Of a stretch of 64,000 bases of DNA, positions 11,600-23,879 are shown one piece after another. Source of the DNA: Conus ventricosus (lineage: Eukaryota; Mollusca; Gastropoda; Neogastropoda; Conidae); NCBI GenBank assembly GCA_018398815.1, contig CM031614.1, forward strand, positions 46,968,878 to 47,032,877, given 5' to 3'. The notes below the pieces were generated by a model. That model made no database searches, was not told where the DNA came from, and saw only the letters and a program-made list of their open reading frames with translations. Numbering within the stretch: position 1 is the first letter of the stretch; each line of letters starts with the position of its first letter. Both the position numbers and the translations under genes were made by a program.

Positions 11600-12144
11600 A
11601 TGGAGGTTCAACAGTTTAGGTTAAGAGCAAATAACCGAACTTCAAAAGGAAATAGAAAGCGACTTGGATAAGTATAGGGCTGCCAGAAAGAAATATGCTA
11701 AAGCTTTAAATACTCTTTCTTATGTAATTACTGGCTCATCAGCTGTAGCTAGCGTAAGTGCCGGGTCTGGTGTTGCTGTTTTAGCCACTGGGGTTGGTGC
11801 GCCAGCCTCTTTAGCATTAGGAGGTCTTGGTTTAGGTTTAGGCGCCTGTCTATGATTGTAAGTGCTGTTTTAAAAAAAATTAACTCCTAAATTACAAAAG
11901 CACACTGCCATTGTAGCCCTAGCATCAGCAAAACTTTGTTTAATTAATAAGCAAATCATTACAGGATGAAAACATTACGGACGAAGAATTTCAGAAGCTT
12001 ATGGCTGACGGTGAGGATTATAGACGACAAAAAATTGAACTTCAAAAGGAGTGGAGAAAGACTTTTACTTCACGACAGGTAGACACTGATGCAATTAAAC
12101 AAAACATTGAAAAACAAACACACGATCAGTTAAGCCCAAAATAG
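11600..12144 (+). pseudogene. Polinton hydrophobic-hairpin protein, copy 1
   Basis: About 180 codons: a charged N-terminal helix rich in E, K and R, then a long Gly/Ala/Ser/Val-rich hydrophobic segment (11740-11850) like a membrane hairpin, then a charged helical C-terminus with a D-E-E-F type motif near 11980. Similar proteins recur in Polintons of cnidarians and molluscs as far as I know; the function is unknown and membrane association is inferred. The same gene appears inverted at 35703-36219 and 50841-51392. A few frameshifts are present. Confidence 0.55.
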
Positions 12145-12588
12145 AAAAAAAAAGATTAACAAAATGGTTTTACAGACTTAGCCGCCTTGGACTGAATAAA
12201 CCGGCCTGCAGTTTCTCACCAGCATGCCTAATATTGATTGCGCCCCCACCACCGCGGGTTCACTTCCCAGCGATCTACACGGGTAGCTGAACTAGTATTT
12301 GATCACGGGCCCCAGAGTTGTCGTCTGCTTCACCCGAGTTTGGCGTCTGCTATTCAGATGGACATGCGCAGTCGAAATTTCTGTCACTGTCCCCTGTGAA
12401 AACATTTTCGCAAGCGATTGACCTAATTTCTGTTTCTGAAAAAATTTTGTTAGCCGGAAAAAGCGTGACAACTTTTCCACTGCGCATGTCTGCCTCATTA
12501 ACATGGCAAATCGAAACAACATTTTAGTGCCTGTGCTAACCCATAACAAGGCAAAAATCAAAACAACATTTGTGAGTGCTCTGTGTAA

Positions 12589-12594
12589 TATAAA
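12589..12594 (+). promoter_or_regulatory. Candidate TATA box
   Basis: TATAAA lies 37 bases upstream of the ATG at 12632, in a stretch from 12145 that otherwise holds no gene I can support. The spacing leaves only a very short leader, so this is tentative. Confidence 0.3.
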
Positions 12595-12631
12595 TTAGTA
12601 TAATCAAATCGAGTTTTCTAGAATTCTAAAC

Positions 12632-13540
12632 ATGGATGAACACCCTCCTCAAAGCCAGCCATCAACAAGCCAGCCCTCAACAAGCCAGCCCTAAACGAAC
12701 CAACCATCAACAAGTGGGACTCGCGTGTTTTTGTTTTTTAGAAAGCGTTGCCCGCAGATTCGAGTATTTCAACCTCTTTTTATTTAAAGTCCGCCTTTCC
12801 AAAAAAGAAAAACGAACTTCGTAGATTAAAAGAAAAAAGTAGGAAGCAAAGACAAAGAATTTCGCGATCTTACAAAAGAAGTAAGAGCAACAGAGGCGCA
12901 GATAGACCAAGTTACTCAAGAAATATCTTCGTTAAAAAATTTGGCAATGAGTTCTGATTCTCATCGCATCCCAGTGAAGGGCATAGCGTCAGTGTTAGTA
13001 GAATATTGGCCCCGAAGCTGTCAGGTAAGTTATTGATTTTTCCCTCTTCACCACTAAGCATGTGTTGGGTTGCGTTGCAGTGCGCGCGTGTGAATGAAAA
13101 GCGGTGGGGAGGCAGAGAGGGAGAGAGGCGGAACATAGAGAGACAGAGATGAGGGGGAGAGAGATGCTGCGGATTATTTAATTTTTTTAATTTTAATTTT
13201 ATTTGGTTTAAAAATGAAGCCCGAAGGTTAGAAAGCTTACTAATATACTTCACACGTTGAATTGGAAGGGTAATAGAGAAAGGTTAAGGAGCAGGTTTGA
13301 ACAATCAATTACTGATCTTTTTATTCACATAAATATACAAACAAACGTGAAGAAGGCCATCAGTGAATACCAGATTCTTGGCCCCAAAGGCTATAAAATT
13401 GGTTGCCATATTAGTTTATATATAGCTTCTCAAGATGTTTAATCTGACTGTTTCTACCGGCCTGAAGGAGTAACTATTCGCTTTAATGAAGATTAGGTTT
13501 TACAATTTGAAAAGACTTAAATAAAAGTTGAATTACAATT
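12632..13540 (+). pseudogene. Unidentified coiled-coil gene, possibly spliced
   Basis: Begins MDEHPPQSQPSTSQPSTSQP, a low-complexity Q/S/P repeat, followed by a basic stretch and a heptad-rich coiled coil (about 12810-12950) in shifting frames. A strong splice donor TCAG-GTAAGT at 13021-13030 suggests an intron, perhaps ending near 13206. A possible second exon encodes an R/E-rich segment to about 13440. A homologue lies at 28842-29650. It could be a regulator or a polymerase-associated protein; I do not recognise it. Confidence 0.3.
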
Positions 13541-14540
13541 ATTTTTTTATTTATTTAGATTAAAAATGGCTGCCGAACTTAGTGTATCTGATTTAAAGAA
13601 TTGTAATGAACTATTTACGAGACAATGAAAGCGTTAAACATTGATTTTTGTGAATCTGGTTTTGAGAATGATGTAACAAATAATAAAAGATCATGTGAAA
13701 TTTTTAACGAAGCAATCTAAGTGATGAACATTGACTGCAGTATTCAGAAAAAGCTAATATTGGGCGACTGTTATTGTATGGGTTACGTGCCTTGGAAGTG
13801 TTGCAACGCTTTGGTGAGAATTAAAAGCGTGTTTTTACTTACTTTATTATATATTTATTTTTTAATTACATAAATATTTTGAGTTAAATTGAACCTCACA
13901 AGCGTGTCTGAGTTGAAAAATATACCTGCCAGCGACCACTGGTGAAGGTAGTATCAAACATATAAGCAATATGTTTAGTGAAGTAGACATTGGTACATCA
14001 TTAACCCTTGAACGTTCAGGAAAGCGTAGACAGCTATCTCTAAAATCCCAGCCGTCCCCCCTCCTTCAGGCGGAGCCGACAGTAAAAGTGTTGTTGGCTG
14101 TTCTGATTGTGATATAACGCTGATGATTAGTAAAACATGGAAGTCTGGGTTTCAACAAAACAGATAGAAGTTATTACTATCGCAACTTTAATTCTGTCTG
14201 GGCTGATACATCTTACAAGTTTTAAACATGCAAGTGAAGAAGGCAAAGTTAAGGGTTCTGGCTGGTCTGAAGGAAGCAGTCATTCAATTTATATTGAAAC
14301 AAACAAAGTTCTTAAACTATAGTTGGCAATTCACAACTTCCTCTCAAAAGAGTTAGTTTTAACGAGCAGTCTTAAAACATAAAAATCCTGCCACATGTGT
14401 TTTTGTGGTGTGTTTTTCGCACTTTTATCCTGTTAAAAAGTACGACAGAAAGAGTATCTTAATTATTAACAATATATGCAAGAGCTGGAACTTTGATAAC
14501 ATAACCATTTCCCAGTAGTATAAACAGTATATCTCAGTTT
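13541..14540 (+). other. Region upstream of polymerase B, fragmentary coding
   Basis: An ATG at 13566 opens MAAELSVSDLKN but stops after about 20 codons. Later short frames (for example 14137-14322) may be parts of the same N-terminal region of polymerase B or of a separate small gene. No motif is recognised. Confidence 0.3.
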
Positions 14541-17330
14541 GAAGAGCAAAAACCAAACCCAATCACGTAACGTTTTTCACATGGTCTGTAGAAGTCGATC
14601 TAGTACCTCTAAGGATTTCTCCCAAACGCTCCACTTAAGGCAGAAACAGCTTGACAAGCATGTAGACTTGATACTGTTTAAGATAGTACAAAGAGTCATT
14701 AGTTGTTATTATTCGAACAATAAGCAGACTTAGGGGCTTTTACATCTATAGGTTAAATCTAACAAGGGTTTGTAGAAGATGTTGGTCAGATGCAAACTAA
14801 GAAGCAGCTGCAGTCATAAGAAACATGTAAAAGTTTTGTAGATGTGAAACCAAACTCCTACGCCTTACCAGAGGTCTAAAGTTAGTTTTAAATAATTTAA
14901 CAAAATGCAGAGGAGCCATATGTGGTTTATGCTGACTTTGAATCGCTCTTGCCACAGTACTAAGGTCCGGCAAACAGCTTGACAAAAACAACTTATTAAC
15001 CCTCCATCAAATCTGTACTATGCGTTTTTTGTTGTTAGGGTCAGGCCGGTCAACACACGACACCCGAGATTTACAGAGGTCCCAACGCAGCTAGTAGATT
15101 TTTTGAGCAGAGAAACAAACTTCGTAATCAGTTATCCAAACCAGCTAAATCTTTCAGACATGTTATGACTCCTGAAGAACATGAAACGTTATGAATATCT
15201 AACATTGCTGGATTGCGGCTTAGAATCTATGCTAACTGTAAAGACCCTACCCACCGTGAAGTAAGAGACACACGATCACATTATGGCAAAAATTCAGAGG
15301 GGCAGACGACAACATTTGTATCCTTCAACTTTACGGTTGGCCCTAAGACTTGGATACTGCCATCTTCTTTCATAACTTACGAGGGGCTACGATCTTATTT
15401 TATTAGCAAGCAGTGATTCTGTATATAGAGGGTTACCTGCATTGCACAGTCTTCAGAAAGTACTGACTTGTACTCTTGAATGTTTTCCTTTTTGACTCTG
15501 CCCAACATCTGATGGGGGTGTTTAGATAGGTAGCGGGATCTCTACAAGGATTTCCAATCACCTAAAACAATACTTTAATCCGTCTTTAGTGGTAAGGCGT
15601 ATATCCTTATGAATTACATGAACTCGTTGGATAGGTTTGATGAAGACTCGCTTCCTCCTAAATGGCGCTTTCTTTCTATGTCTTAGAGCAAGAATAAACT
15701 GATGCAGGACCTCTGGTACTATCTCAAAAGCTGGACAGATTTAAACGCCAAACAATGGGCGATTATCATGATCAATATTTATTAGCTGACAGTGTGTTTA
15801 TTCGGCAGGACGTCTTTTTCAGAATTACAGATCTACATGCATGAAACATTACAGCTTAGACTCATCACATTAAATCTCTGCCCAGGCATTCTTGGACGCC
15901 TTTCTTAAAGTCTACAAAACATTGAGTTTGACTAATTTCTGATCTACCCACAACTTCAGATGATTTGAAGACGGTTTAGAGGAGGTATTAGCATGGCCTC
16001 AATCCTTACTGCAAGCTAACAACAAATAGTTAGATGATATGATCCACTAAACCATCAACTTTCTAATTACTTAGACGCCAACAATCTTTATGGATGGGCT
16101 TGAGTCCGCCGCTTCCATTACGTAACTTCAAGATGTACACTGGGCATGGTACAAATTAATATTCAAGGAGCATTAAAGTGGTTGGACAGTTTGACGCCAA
16201 TCAACAGTATGGTTATTATTCTAGAAGTAGGAATTAGAATATCCTTATGAACTGCATGACATCCACAACGATTCTACTCTGGGCCGCAGAATAGATTAAA
16301 AATGAGCCCCACAGAGCTCCTAAACTTGTCCCAATCTTCGCCACAAAACTAAATATGTGTGCCATTACCAGGACTGTTACAGTTTTACCTAAGGACCCGG
16401 ACTGAAACTGACGCTGTTCACAGAATCATTGCTTTTAATCAAGAGTCCTTTATGAGGCCATACATCATGGAAGAATTATGATCCTTAGAAACCCAAGCAT
16501 GATGCTCTTCAGACAAAAAGACTTCTTTAAACTGATAACAACAGCTTGTTTGGCAAAACATGGAAAATTCACCAAACGTAAGATGTGAAATTGTTACAAA
16601 AGAAAAACCCAAGCAATTAAGTTTGCTTAAACCCTAACTATAATGACTTTAGAGGATTTTTAAACGACTGCTGGCTTGGCATTTTGATGAAGTCAAAAGG
16701 ATGTTAATTGGGACAAGCCTGTGTTTTTCGGCTTTTCTTATTAGTGTTGTCGAAGTTTATTGATGTTAGAATGTTTGTTATGACTACATTTAAACCACTG
16801 TACACAGAAGTCAAGAGTTCCTTTAAACAAGACACTGACTCTTTTTTCTTGACGTCCCAACAGTGAACTTCTATAAGGGATTGAAACTGAAGTAGCTAAA
16901 GGAGTTGATGGATGGTATGACACATTTGACTATCCAAAGACAGTCCTTTAATTCAACTGTTAACAGAAAGTGATTGAATGATGAAGGATGAACTTAATGG
17001 GACAGTTATCTTAGAATATGTTGGTTTGCGGTTCGATAGATTGTATAGCGTTGCTAAGCCAAGACTTCTGTAATGAAAAAAGCTAAGGGCTTAAGTAAGT
17101 AGTTGTCAAAAAAAAATATAAATCACGGCAACTACAAGCAACTCTCTTTGGAGAACAAAGTATTTTATCACACAAATGTTAATCTGCCGCTCTACTCTCC
17201 ATTCAAGTAAACACAACTGCTGTTAATAAGAAATCACTAGTCTCTAACAATAACAAGAGAACTTGCGTCAATCCTGAGGTTCTCATATGACTGTAGGGCA
17301 TTGGAGAACTTTTAAAGATTAACTTGACTA
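14541..17330 (+). pseudogene. PolB: Protein-primed DNA polymerase B, copy 1 (frameshifted)
   Basis: Family B polymerase of the protein-primed type, the replicase of Polintons. Motifs in order: an exonuclease I motif YADFES with DFE at 14934-14942; a GPNAA element near 15080; a HxxF-type zinc-like and NFTVGPKTW region near 15240-15360; the palm motif A region YLDANNLYGW near 16068-16098; a KDFFKL element near 16520; motif C as DTDS at 16831-16842; and a C-terminal LEYVGLR element near 17020. The start is uncertain. Many frameshifts and stops prevent a continuous product; errors and decay cannot be separated here. Confidence 0.8.
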
Positions 17331-17525
17331 CTTGGCTTGTACTTAACGTAAGACTATTAGTTCTTAATTAAGAACCTAACTGTACTTATTTTAAAACCTA
17401 ACTGTACTTAACAAGAACTTATATTTACTACACTTAACTTGTAATTTACTTGCATTTAAATTAAAAAGTAACTTTCTATAACTAACTTAAACTTGTACTT
17501 ATATAGTTATTAACTTGTACTTTAT

Positions 17526-18200
17526 TTAGTTCATTAAAAAAAAACTATTCACATAGAAAATGGGGTCTACAGAGGAGGTTGTTGCACTTTTTTTTGCAGA
17601 ATCTGGTTCTTCTTCTTTTACTGTGTGGGTTTGTGAACTTTGTGTATGTATGGTGTTAGGTATTTGTATACTAAAACTCCCCTCCAACAACGCAGGCAAA
17701 TACATAAATAATAATCTTATCGTTCTGTATTGTGATTGTTTGTTGTTGTAATTGAGCTGTTGTGGTTGGCGGTGATGTTGTATTACATTTAACAATTTTT
17801 GCTTTTGTTTGATTGGTGTTTTGCTTTTCTCAGTATGTTCATTCAGCTAGTTTTGCCCAGCCTCAACACGACCAGGATTTTTTTTGTCTTAGTAACATTA
17901 CTCACTTGCGGGTATTTCACTTGTGGGATGCTTCTGTGGTACATTCACTGCGCACAATTCTGCATCCTTCGGAGGGTCCGCGGCGTCTTCTTCTCTGATC
18001 GTGTCATTTTTTGTATTGCGATTAATTTAATATGATCAAAATTAATATGATTAAAAGTAATTAATCCCTGGATGAATGGGCATACAATTGTCCCAATTCT
18101 GTATTTTCAATGTCACATGCAAGTGCTTTTGGGATTTTTTTAAAACCGGATTATTGTGATAAGTGTATTTTAAGTCTTCTTCTGATTCAACCGTCGCCAT
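17526..18200 (-). CDS. Unrecognised minus-strand Polinton gene
   Basis: Opens at the CAT at 18198-18200 with MATVESEEDL and, through frameshifts, ends at 17526 in an 89-codon clean frame rich in Q, N, S and T. A homologous stretch lies at 32930-33610. It lies tail to tail with polymerase B. No domain is recognised. Confidence 0.3.
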
Positions 18201-18591
18201 CTTAACTTACTAATTAGCATATAAAACTATATTGTCTGACCCACCGAATCTAACCATTTTTGACAACTAGTTGTGTTCGTACCTAGCGTAGTACTTCTCT
18301 ATCGTCTGAAAGTAGACAGTTGCTGATTATGTTATAGACTTTGTTCAACGCCTTAATTATGTTTAGTTTTCCCACACGCAGCCGAGTGTATAATCTCTTA
18401 ATTTATGGCAGCGGTCGTCTCTGCTGAGTAGTCTGCTTGCCTCATAACACTTTAATGTTGTCACATTCCATTTTTATCACAATAATAAAAATTATTATAA
18501 TACTTATAAAAACCTTGTGTTTATAGGTGGTTAATTATGCAGTGCCTTTTGTTGGTGTTATAGTTTATCTCAACCCTTGAAATTGCTTGTT

Positions 18592-18854
18592 AGGAATACA
18601 ACCGCCCAAAAGGGAAGATAGAAGATCTTCGCCTATACTTGTTGCAACTTTATTTTTAGCGTTTTTCTAACAAAAAGGATTATTTGATTTAACAAAGACA
18701 TAGCAGCTTTCGTATTATGATTATTTTTAATTATTTTTTTAGTTAATAAATGGTTGAGGGAACAAAAGGATTATCATTCGAGTTACACATTATGCTGTAA
18801 TTAGCGGTCCTTGTATCGGCTATGTGTGTTAGCAAAAAAAAATGTTTAAAAATG
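18592..18854 (+). pseudogene. Small Polinton protein with hydrophobic segments, copy 1
   Basis: Homologue of 48972-49232, which is intact. Here the start reads TTG and internal indels break the frame. Confidence 0.45.
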
Positions 18855-19005
18855 AGGCCGGCCGCCCAGGAAGGGTTTGACATTGAGGGTGTTGTTAAGT
18901 TTGTTGTAATTAGCAGGGATTGCGCAAAAGAATTTCTTGTTCACGGGATTATCCCAAAAAAATTAGTTTATAGAAAATTAATTTAAAATATTGTTTTTTA
19001 AAAAA

Positions 19006-19348
19006 ATGTCTGGATTGGTTTGTGGTGGGAGGGCTATTGTTAAAGCATTGGGCCTTCTCCGGCAGCATTAAAATGTTTAGTAAAATTGCGGGCCCTAAAA
19101 GAAGAACGCCTACAAAGGGAATAGAAGATTTAAACTAAGGCAGAGAGCTTATGAGAAAAGGACGAATTGCTCATTAGACTTATTAATAAAAAAGTTAAAA
19201 GAAAAGGATGAGGCCACATTTTAAAACGTTTATACGAATAAATATTACTTGTGACAGGAAAAAGTTTCTAAACCCCCCACCCCCAGAAAGTCGCTTTTAG
19301 GCCTCTGGGAACAGAAGACGCAAAATAGCTTTTTTGCAGTTGGCATGA
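19006..19348 (+). pseudogene. Conserved small Polinton protein upstream of integrase, copy 1
   Basis: Homologue of 49393-49762 (see there). ATG and stop are retained; internal frameshifts are present. Confidence 0.45.
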
Positions 19349-19407
19349 CCTGTCATCTTGTTGCCTTCCTTGTGTAAAATAAACGCATTTAAATACAGCC
19401 CTTTCTT

Positions 19408-19845
19408 ATGGTAAAATATATTATTCTCCTAAAGGGTATTGGGAAAGGAAAGACTGCTATTGAAAAAATGAGTAAAGCTGCTGAGTGTCTGAATAGATGC
19501 GAAGAATGGTTTTAAAACAGGCAATTTGGGAAATATACTGCCCGCCCCAAAAAAAAATAATAAGGCCTAAAATTTTTAACTCATTCCTAATGACACCCAC
19601 CGATGGATTGCTGTATTTCCCCCTGTAAGTTAAAGAAAAAAGTTTTAAGATGCTTGACAGTTGTTGACTGGCTTCAGGGAACCCAAAGAGCTGAAACCCT
19701 TTTCGGATAAAAGCTCAATGTGTGGGGTGGCTTTAAACAAAAAACATGCGAGGCCCTTAAAGTATCCAAGGGTGATTCAGGTTGATTGGGGTTTTGGATT
19801 TTAAAGGAAAAATTTAAAGGAATCAGGTAACAAGGTGTTTAAAAA
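19408..19845 (+). pseudogene. INT: Retroviral-type integrase, copy 1, C-terminally truncated
   Basis: Starts like the integrase at 49828 (MDKIYYSP context, here frameshifted) and aligns as far as the second catalytic Asp region near 19790-19845. It then loses similarity, so the glutamate-bearing helix and the chromodomain-like C-terminus are missing. The break lies next to the composite junction at 19846-20770. Confidence 0.6.
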
Positions 19846-20262
19846 ACCTTTCCCCCTTTTTTAATTTAAAGAGGTTTGGACAGGCCCAAAACGTTTAAAA
19901 AGCCCCTCTTAGGGAGTAAAATTTTAAACCAAAAAAACAAGGACAAGTCCAAACTCCAAAAATTTCTTTAAAAAACAAAAAACCCCCACCCCAAAAACCC
20001 AAACAACCCAACAACCCCAAAAACACACACACAACACAGCACACGCTCGTAACCACTTTCGGATAAAAAATGGGGACACATAATAAAAAAAAACACTTTT
20101 TTTTTTTCATTGTTTTTTATAGACTAAAGTAAATAAATCTTCTTCCCTTCCCCTTTATACGTTTGTCACTGCCACCGATGCCCCCTTAATCTTCCGATTG
20201 ACCCATTGTTTTTAAAAAGTGGGTCAATTGCCCCTGGGGAATTTTTCACAAAAAAAAAACCC
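19846..20262. other. Unclassified junction sequence
   Basis: AT-rich, homopolymer-rich sequence with no match to the other integrase copies. An imperfect inverted repeat (TTGACCCA and TGGGTCAA) spans about 20197-20229. It may be a terminal region of copy 1 or a misassembly. Confidence 0.3.
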
Positions 20263-22884
20263 TGCAGTATATAATTTTCATGTTTATTACCAGTACAGAC
20301 GAATACAAACTGAACTGCAAGTGCCCCTTCCAAGCGACAACGCTTTTAACCCTTTTTAACACCCAAGACATTAATGCTTGAAAAATTTGCAATAATTTAA
20401 CTTAACCCTTCAACTGATTAGAAAAAAGTTGACCGCAATCAGGGGTTAGGCCATTGTTTTTGTGGGGCCCCAAAAAAGAAAATATAGAGAATGTAAATAT
20501 CATGTTCAAGACCACCCTCTTTTTTTTGCAAAAAAAAACCCCCCTTTTTCACATCCAAAACACATCCATCCATGCTTTTTACCAAAATCAACCCCTTTTC
20601 ACACTAAGTTTAAACGCAAAAACCTCTAAAAATCGCCCCAACCCCAAATTTAAAAAGGGGGGCTTGCGGCTAGTAAGATGGGTGTTCGTGAACAAAATTT
20701 TTTAATTCTCTTCAAAACATAAAACAACTAAACATTATAGGTTTGACACCCTAGCCCCCCAATGATTCCCAAATCAATTTTTGGTGCTCAGTGGGGCATG
20801 GAGCGTGCAACACAGAGCTGCTCCGGCATTTTAATCATCGAGCATAGCCGCCATCCGGTGATTTCAACCAATCGATAGGGGGTATGCATCTTTTTTCCCC
20901 GGGACGTTATTCTAGAACTTTCGTGTATGACGTATACCCAAATCCCCAAAAAAATTCTAGAAAAGTCTCACGCGTGTAAACCCTTTCAAATCAAGGCTGG
21001 GCTTAAATCACACATTTTTTTTGTTAGCAACCCGACACCGACATTTTCATTTCAATTGAGGGTTGCGCTGTAAGACGTGTGCGAGTGTGAAACTTTTCTT
21101 CGAATCAGAGAGAGAACTTGTTTTGGTTTAAAAAAAAATGGCGATAGGGTAGTGATGATTTAATCCGTTCGGGTTAGTGCGGGAAGGGACGTACTATCAC
21201 TGGAGAAAGGGGCTGAAATTTTTGTTATCTTCGAAAGGAAAATTTTTCTTCAAAAACCCAATTGGGAAAAATACATTTTTTATCATGAGCCAGGAAAATT
21301 TTTTTGAGAAAAAATTTTGGTGGCGGCCCTTTGTTCTCCCCCCTCAAAGCCAAAAGGAAGCATTGTTTTTTTTTCCCCCTCAGAAAAAAAAGGGAACTAT
21401 CGTTAAGATCTTGACAAATATTTGAAAATCACTTTGTGAGCTACCTTTTAAACCTTTTGATGAAACCAAAACCTTTGAAACTTTTTCAAGAAATCCCCCC
21501 ATTACACCGGGGCTTGTTCTCATAAAAGATATGAAAAAGAATTCTCTTTTCGGCTCTTTTTTTTTAGGCACGGCTTCAGAAAGCAAAAGAAATTTGAAAC
21601 AGTCAAAAAAAAAAAAAACGGGGAGCCTACTGAAAAAAAGTTTGCGGTTGAGAAACTCGTGCAAGAAGACTAATTAAATTTGTTTTTTTATTTTTATTTT
21701 TTCCCAAAAATTTCAAAAACCGCGTTTTCTTTAGGTGTTTTAAAAAGGGTTTCATTCCCCCCATTTTTTGACAAAAACCCCCCCCTTTTCACATACAAGT
21801 CAGTCCTCCATGTCATTTTGGCCCCAAATTAAAAAATTGTTTCAAAAAAAAAAGAAAAAACCAAAAACCTCAAAAAATTGACCCAAATCTTAATTTAAAA
21901 AGGGGGGGTTTTTAGTGCAAGAAAATTTGGTATCGTGAAAACATATTTAATTTCCCCCGGAAATTAAGCCCGGGGAGGCCCCCCCTCTTTTTCTAAAATT
22001 ATCTTCTCCCTCAAGACTATTAAAAAAATCAGAACAATCAGCTGGCCTTTCCCAATTTGATTAGTTCTTTTAACCCAGGAATTTAAAGAACCCTAAATTT
22101 AAATTCTTTAAATTCATGTTCCCCCCAAACCCTGTTAAATTTAACCCAAAACCCCACCCTTTAATTGGGGAATGCTGTAAAAATTGAAAAGGGGTACCTT
22201 TTAAAAAAAATTAACATTGTTTTTAATGTTGTAAAGAACATACAAATTGGGGTTTTTCCCCGAAAAATCAGAAGTTTTTTACCTTCAAATTGTAAACCCC
22301 CTTCTTTGTACAAAATTTTATAAGTCATGCTACGTGGAAGCCCAAGATTTTACCCAGGTCTTTGGGAAAAGTGTTCTCTTCTTTTTTCTTGGGGAAATTA
22401 AGTAATTCTGGGGTTTTGCTTCGTTGTTGTTAGCAATATCCCAAAATTCGCTAAGTACTTCTTTAAAGAACAAAATTGTAAAAACCTTCTGGTTTTTTTA
22501 AATGAGTTACTTGGCCCCCCCCCCTCGTTATAAATATTAATCCAATTATTTTAGTTTTTTTTCAGATATGTTAACCCCCTTAACCTTAAAACCCAAATTT
22601 TTCTTTAAGGGCAACCCTTTAAACTCCCCGCCAATTGAAAATTGGGGTTTTAAGAACACACCTTTTTTGCTTGGTTATATAATGGGGCTTTTTTTTTTTA
22701 ATAACTTTTTTAAAAACTATTTTAAAAAAATGGTAGCTTTTAAAAATTGAACATCAACTTCAAGTGGGAGCGTTTTATAACCCAAATCTTTAAATTAACA
22801 AATTTAACCATTCCCTGATGGATAAGGTTTTTTTCGGTTTTAGCTTGAAACCCCCGAACTAAAATTTAAACCGCCAATAAAGGT
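20263..22884. other. Composite left part of Polinton copy 2
   Basis: The first 500 bases resemble pieces of 6850-7080 and 5630-5770, out of order; from 20811 on it aligns collinearly with 4702-6716. No gene is recognised. The out-of-order start looks like a rearrangement or an assembly join. Confidence 0.35.
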
Positions 22885-23860
22885 TGAAGAGTGCCATCAG
22901 CATGGCACCCACCCTAGGGTTTTTTTTTTTCCAGAATCATTTAAAATTTTTGATTTTGCGCAACTACTGGCTGCGGGCTTAAAACCATTTAAACCCCCTA
23001 ATTTTTGGGGTAAGGTCATATATAACTTTCTTTTTATTACCGTACAGACAATAAAAATGAACTACAATGCCCCTCCCAAACACAGCGTTTAACCCTTTAA
23101 AAGCCCAATGGACAAAAATGCATAGAAAAATTTGCAATGAATTTAAATTAACCCTTTCAATGTTTTTAAAAAACAAAAGTTAGACCGCAATCATGGGTTA
23201 GGCACATTGTATTTGTGGGGCGAAGTAAAAATTTTATATACTCCCCTGGCCACACCTCTTTTAAACCCAACAAACAATTCGATTGGGGATCCTAAAAACA
23301 AAAACCCCTAACCCTGGAAACATTTATTTTAGATAAAAGTAAAGGTCTAACAACCCCCAGGATGCAAAGACTAAATGACTCCATAAGGACATACTTTTGG
23401 TGTGTTTTTAGGAGCGCACCCAAAACCAAAGTCTGCATAGTAGATCAATCACAGGGTTTGATGCTAGAAAACAATTTTTAGCTATTTAGAAGATGCTTTT
23501 TTAACTCGCTGTTGATTTGCCTCACATACAAAGGTTAAGATTTTTTTGCACTCCCAGGTCAAATTTTTACTTGTTGGTTTATAGATTTACATGTTTCCCT
23601 CTGACCTTAAAATAAAATTTGGCATGATACAGAATTATAACATGAATCCTCATGCGGGACGACCAAAATTGGGGGCAAAATTTTGTTTAAAAACAAAGGC
23701 CCCCTCCCCATTTTAAAGAAAGTCCCCACCCTGAAGAAGCGATCCGTTATAAGCCCCCCACACCCGAAAGCAGCCCAGAAAGCACCCCACTGTTGTCGCC
23801 TCACACCAACATCATAAGCAAAAAAAAGACAGCCCTCGTTGTTTTTTTTAACTTTACGGG
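22885..23860 (+). pseudogene. Homologue of the 6717-7262 gene plus basic segment
   Basis: Traces of the same unknown gene as in copy 1, followed at about 23640-23860 by a plus-strand segment rich in K, R and P (TLKKRSVI is readable). The basic segment could encode a DNA-condensing core protein, by analogy with adenovirus core proteins; this is inference only. Confidence 0.3.
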
Positions 23861-23879
23861 ATTAGCTTACTTTTTTTCA

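Larger units (their letters stand above)
4702..20262 (+). mobile_element. Polinton/Maverick (adintovirus-like) copy 1
   Basis: About 15.5 kb carrying polymerase B, integrase, MCP, packaging ATPase, penton-like and accessory genes in the order set out in the summary. Identity rests on protein motifs in several genes and on alignment with the cleaner copies at 36-51 kb. The left limit is the N gap. The right limit is taken where sequence homologous to 6850-7080 resumes at about 20263. I could not identify terminal inverted repeats. Many homopolymers look stretched, so most frames are broken. Confidence 0.8.
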
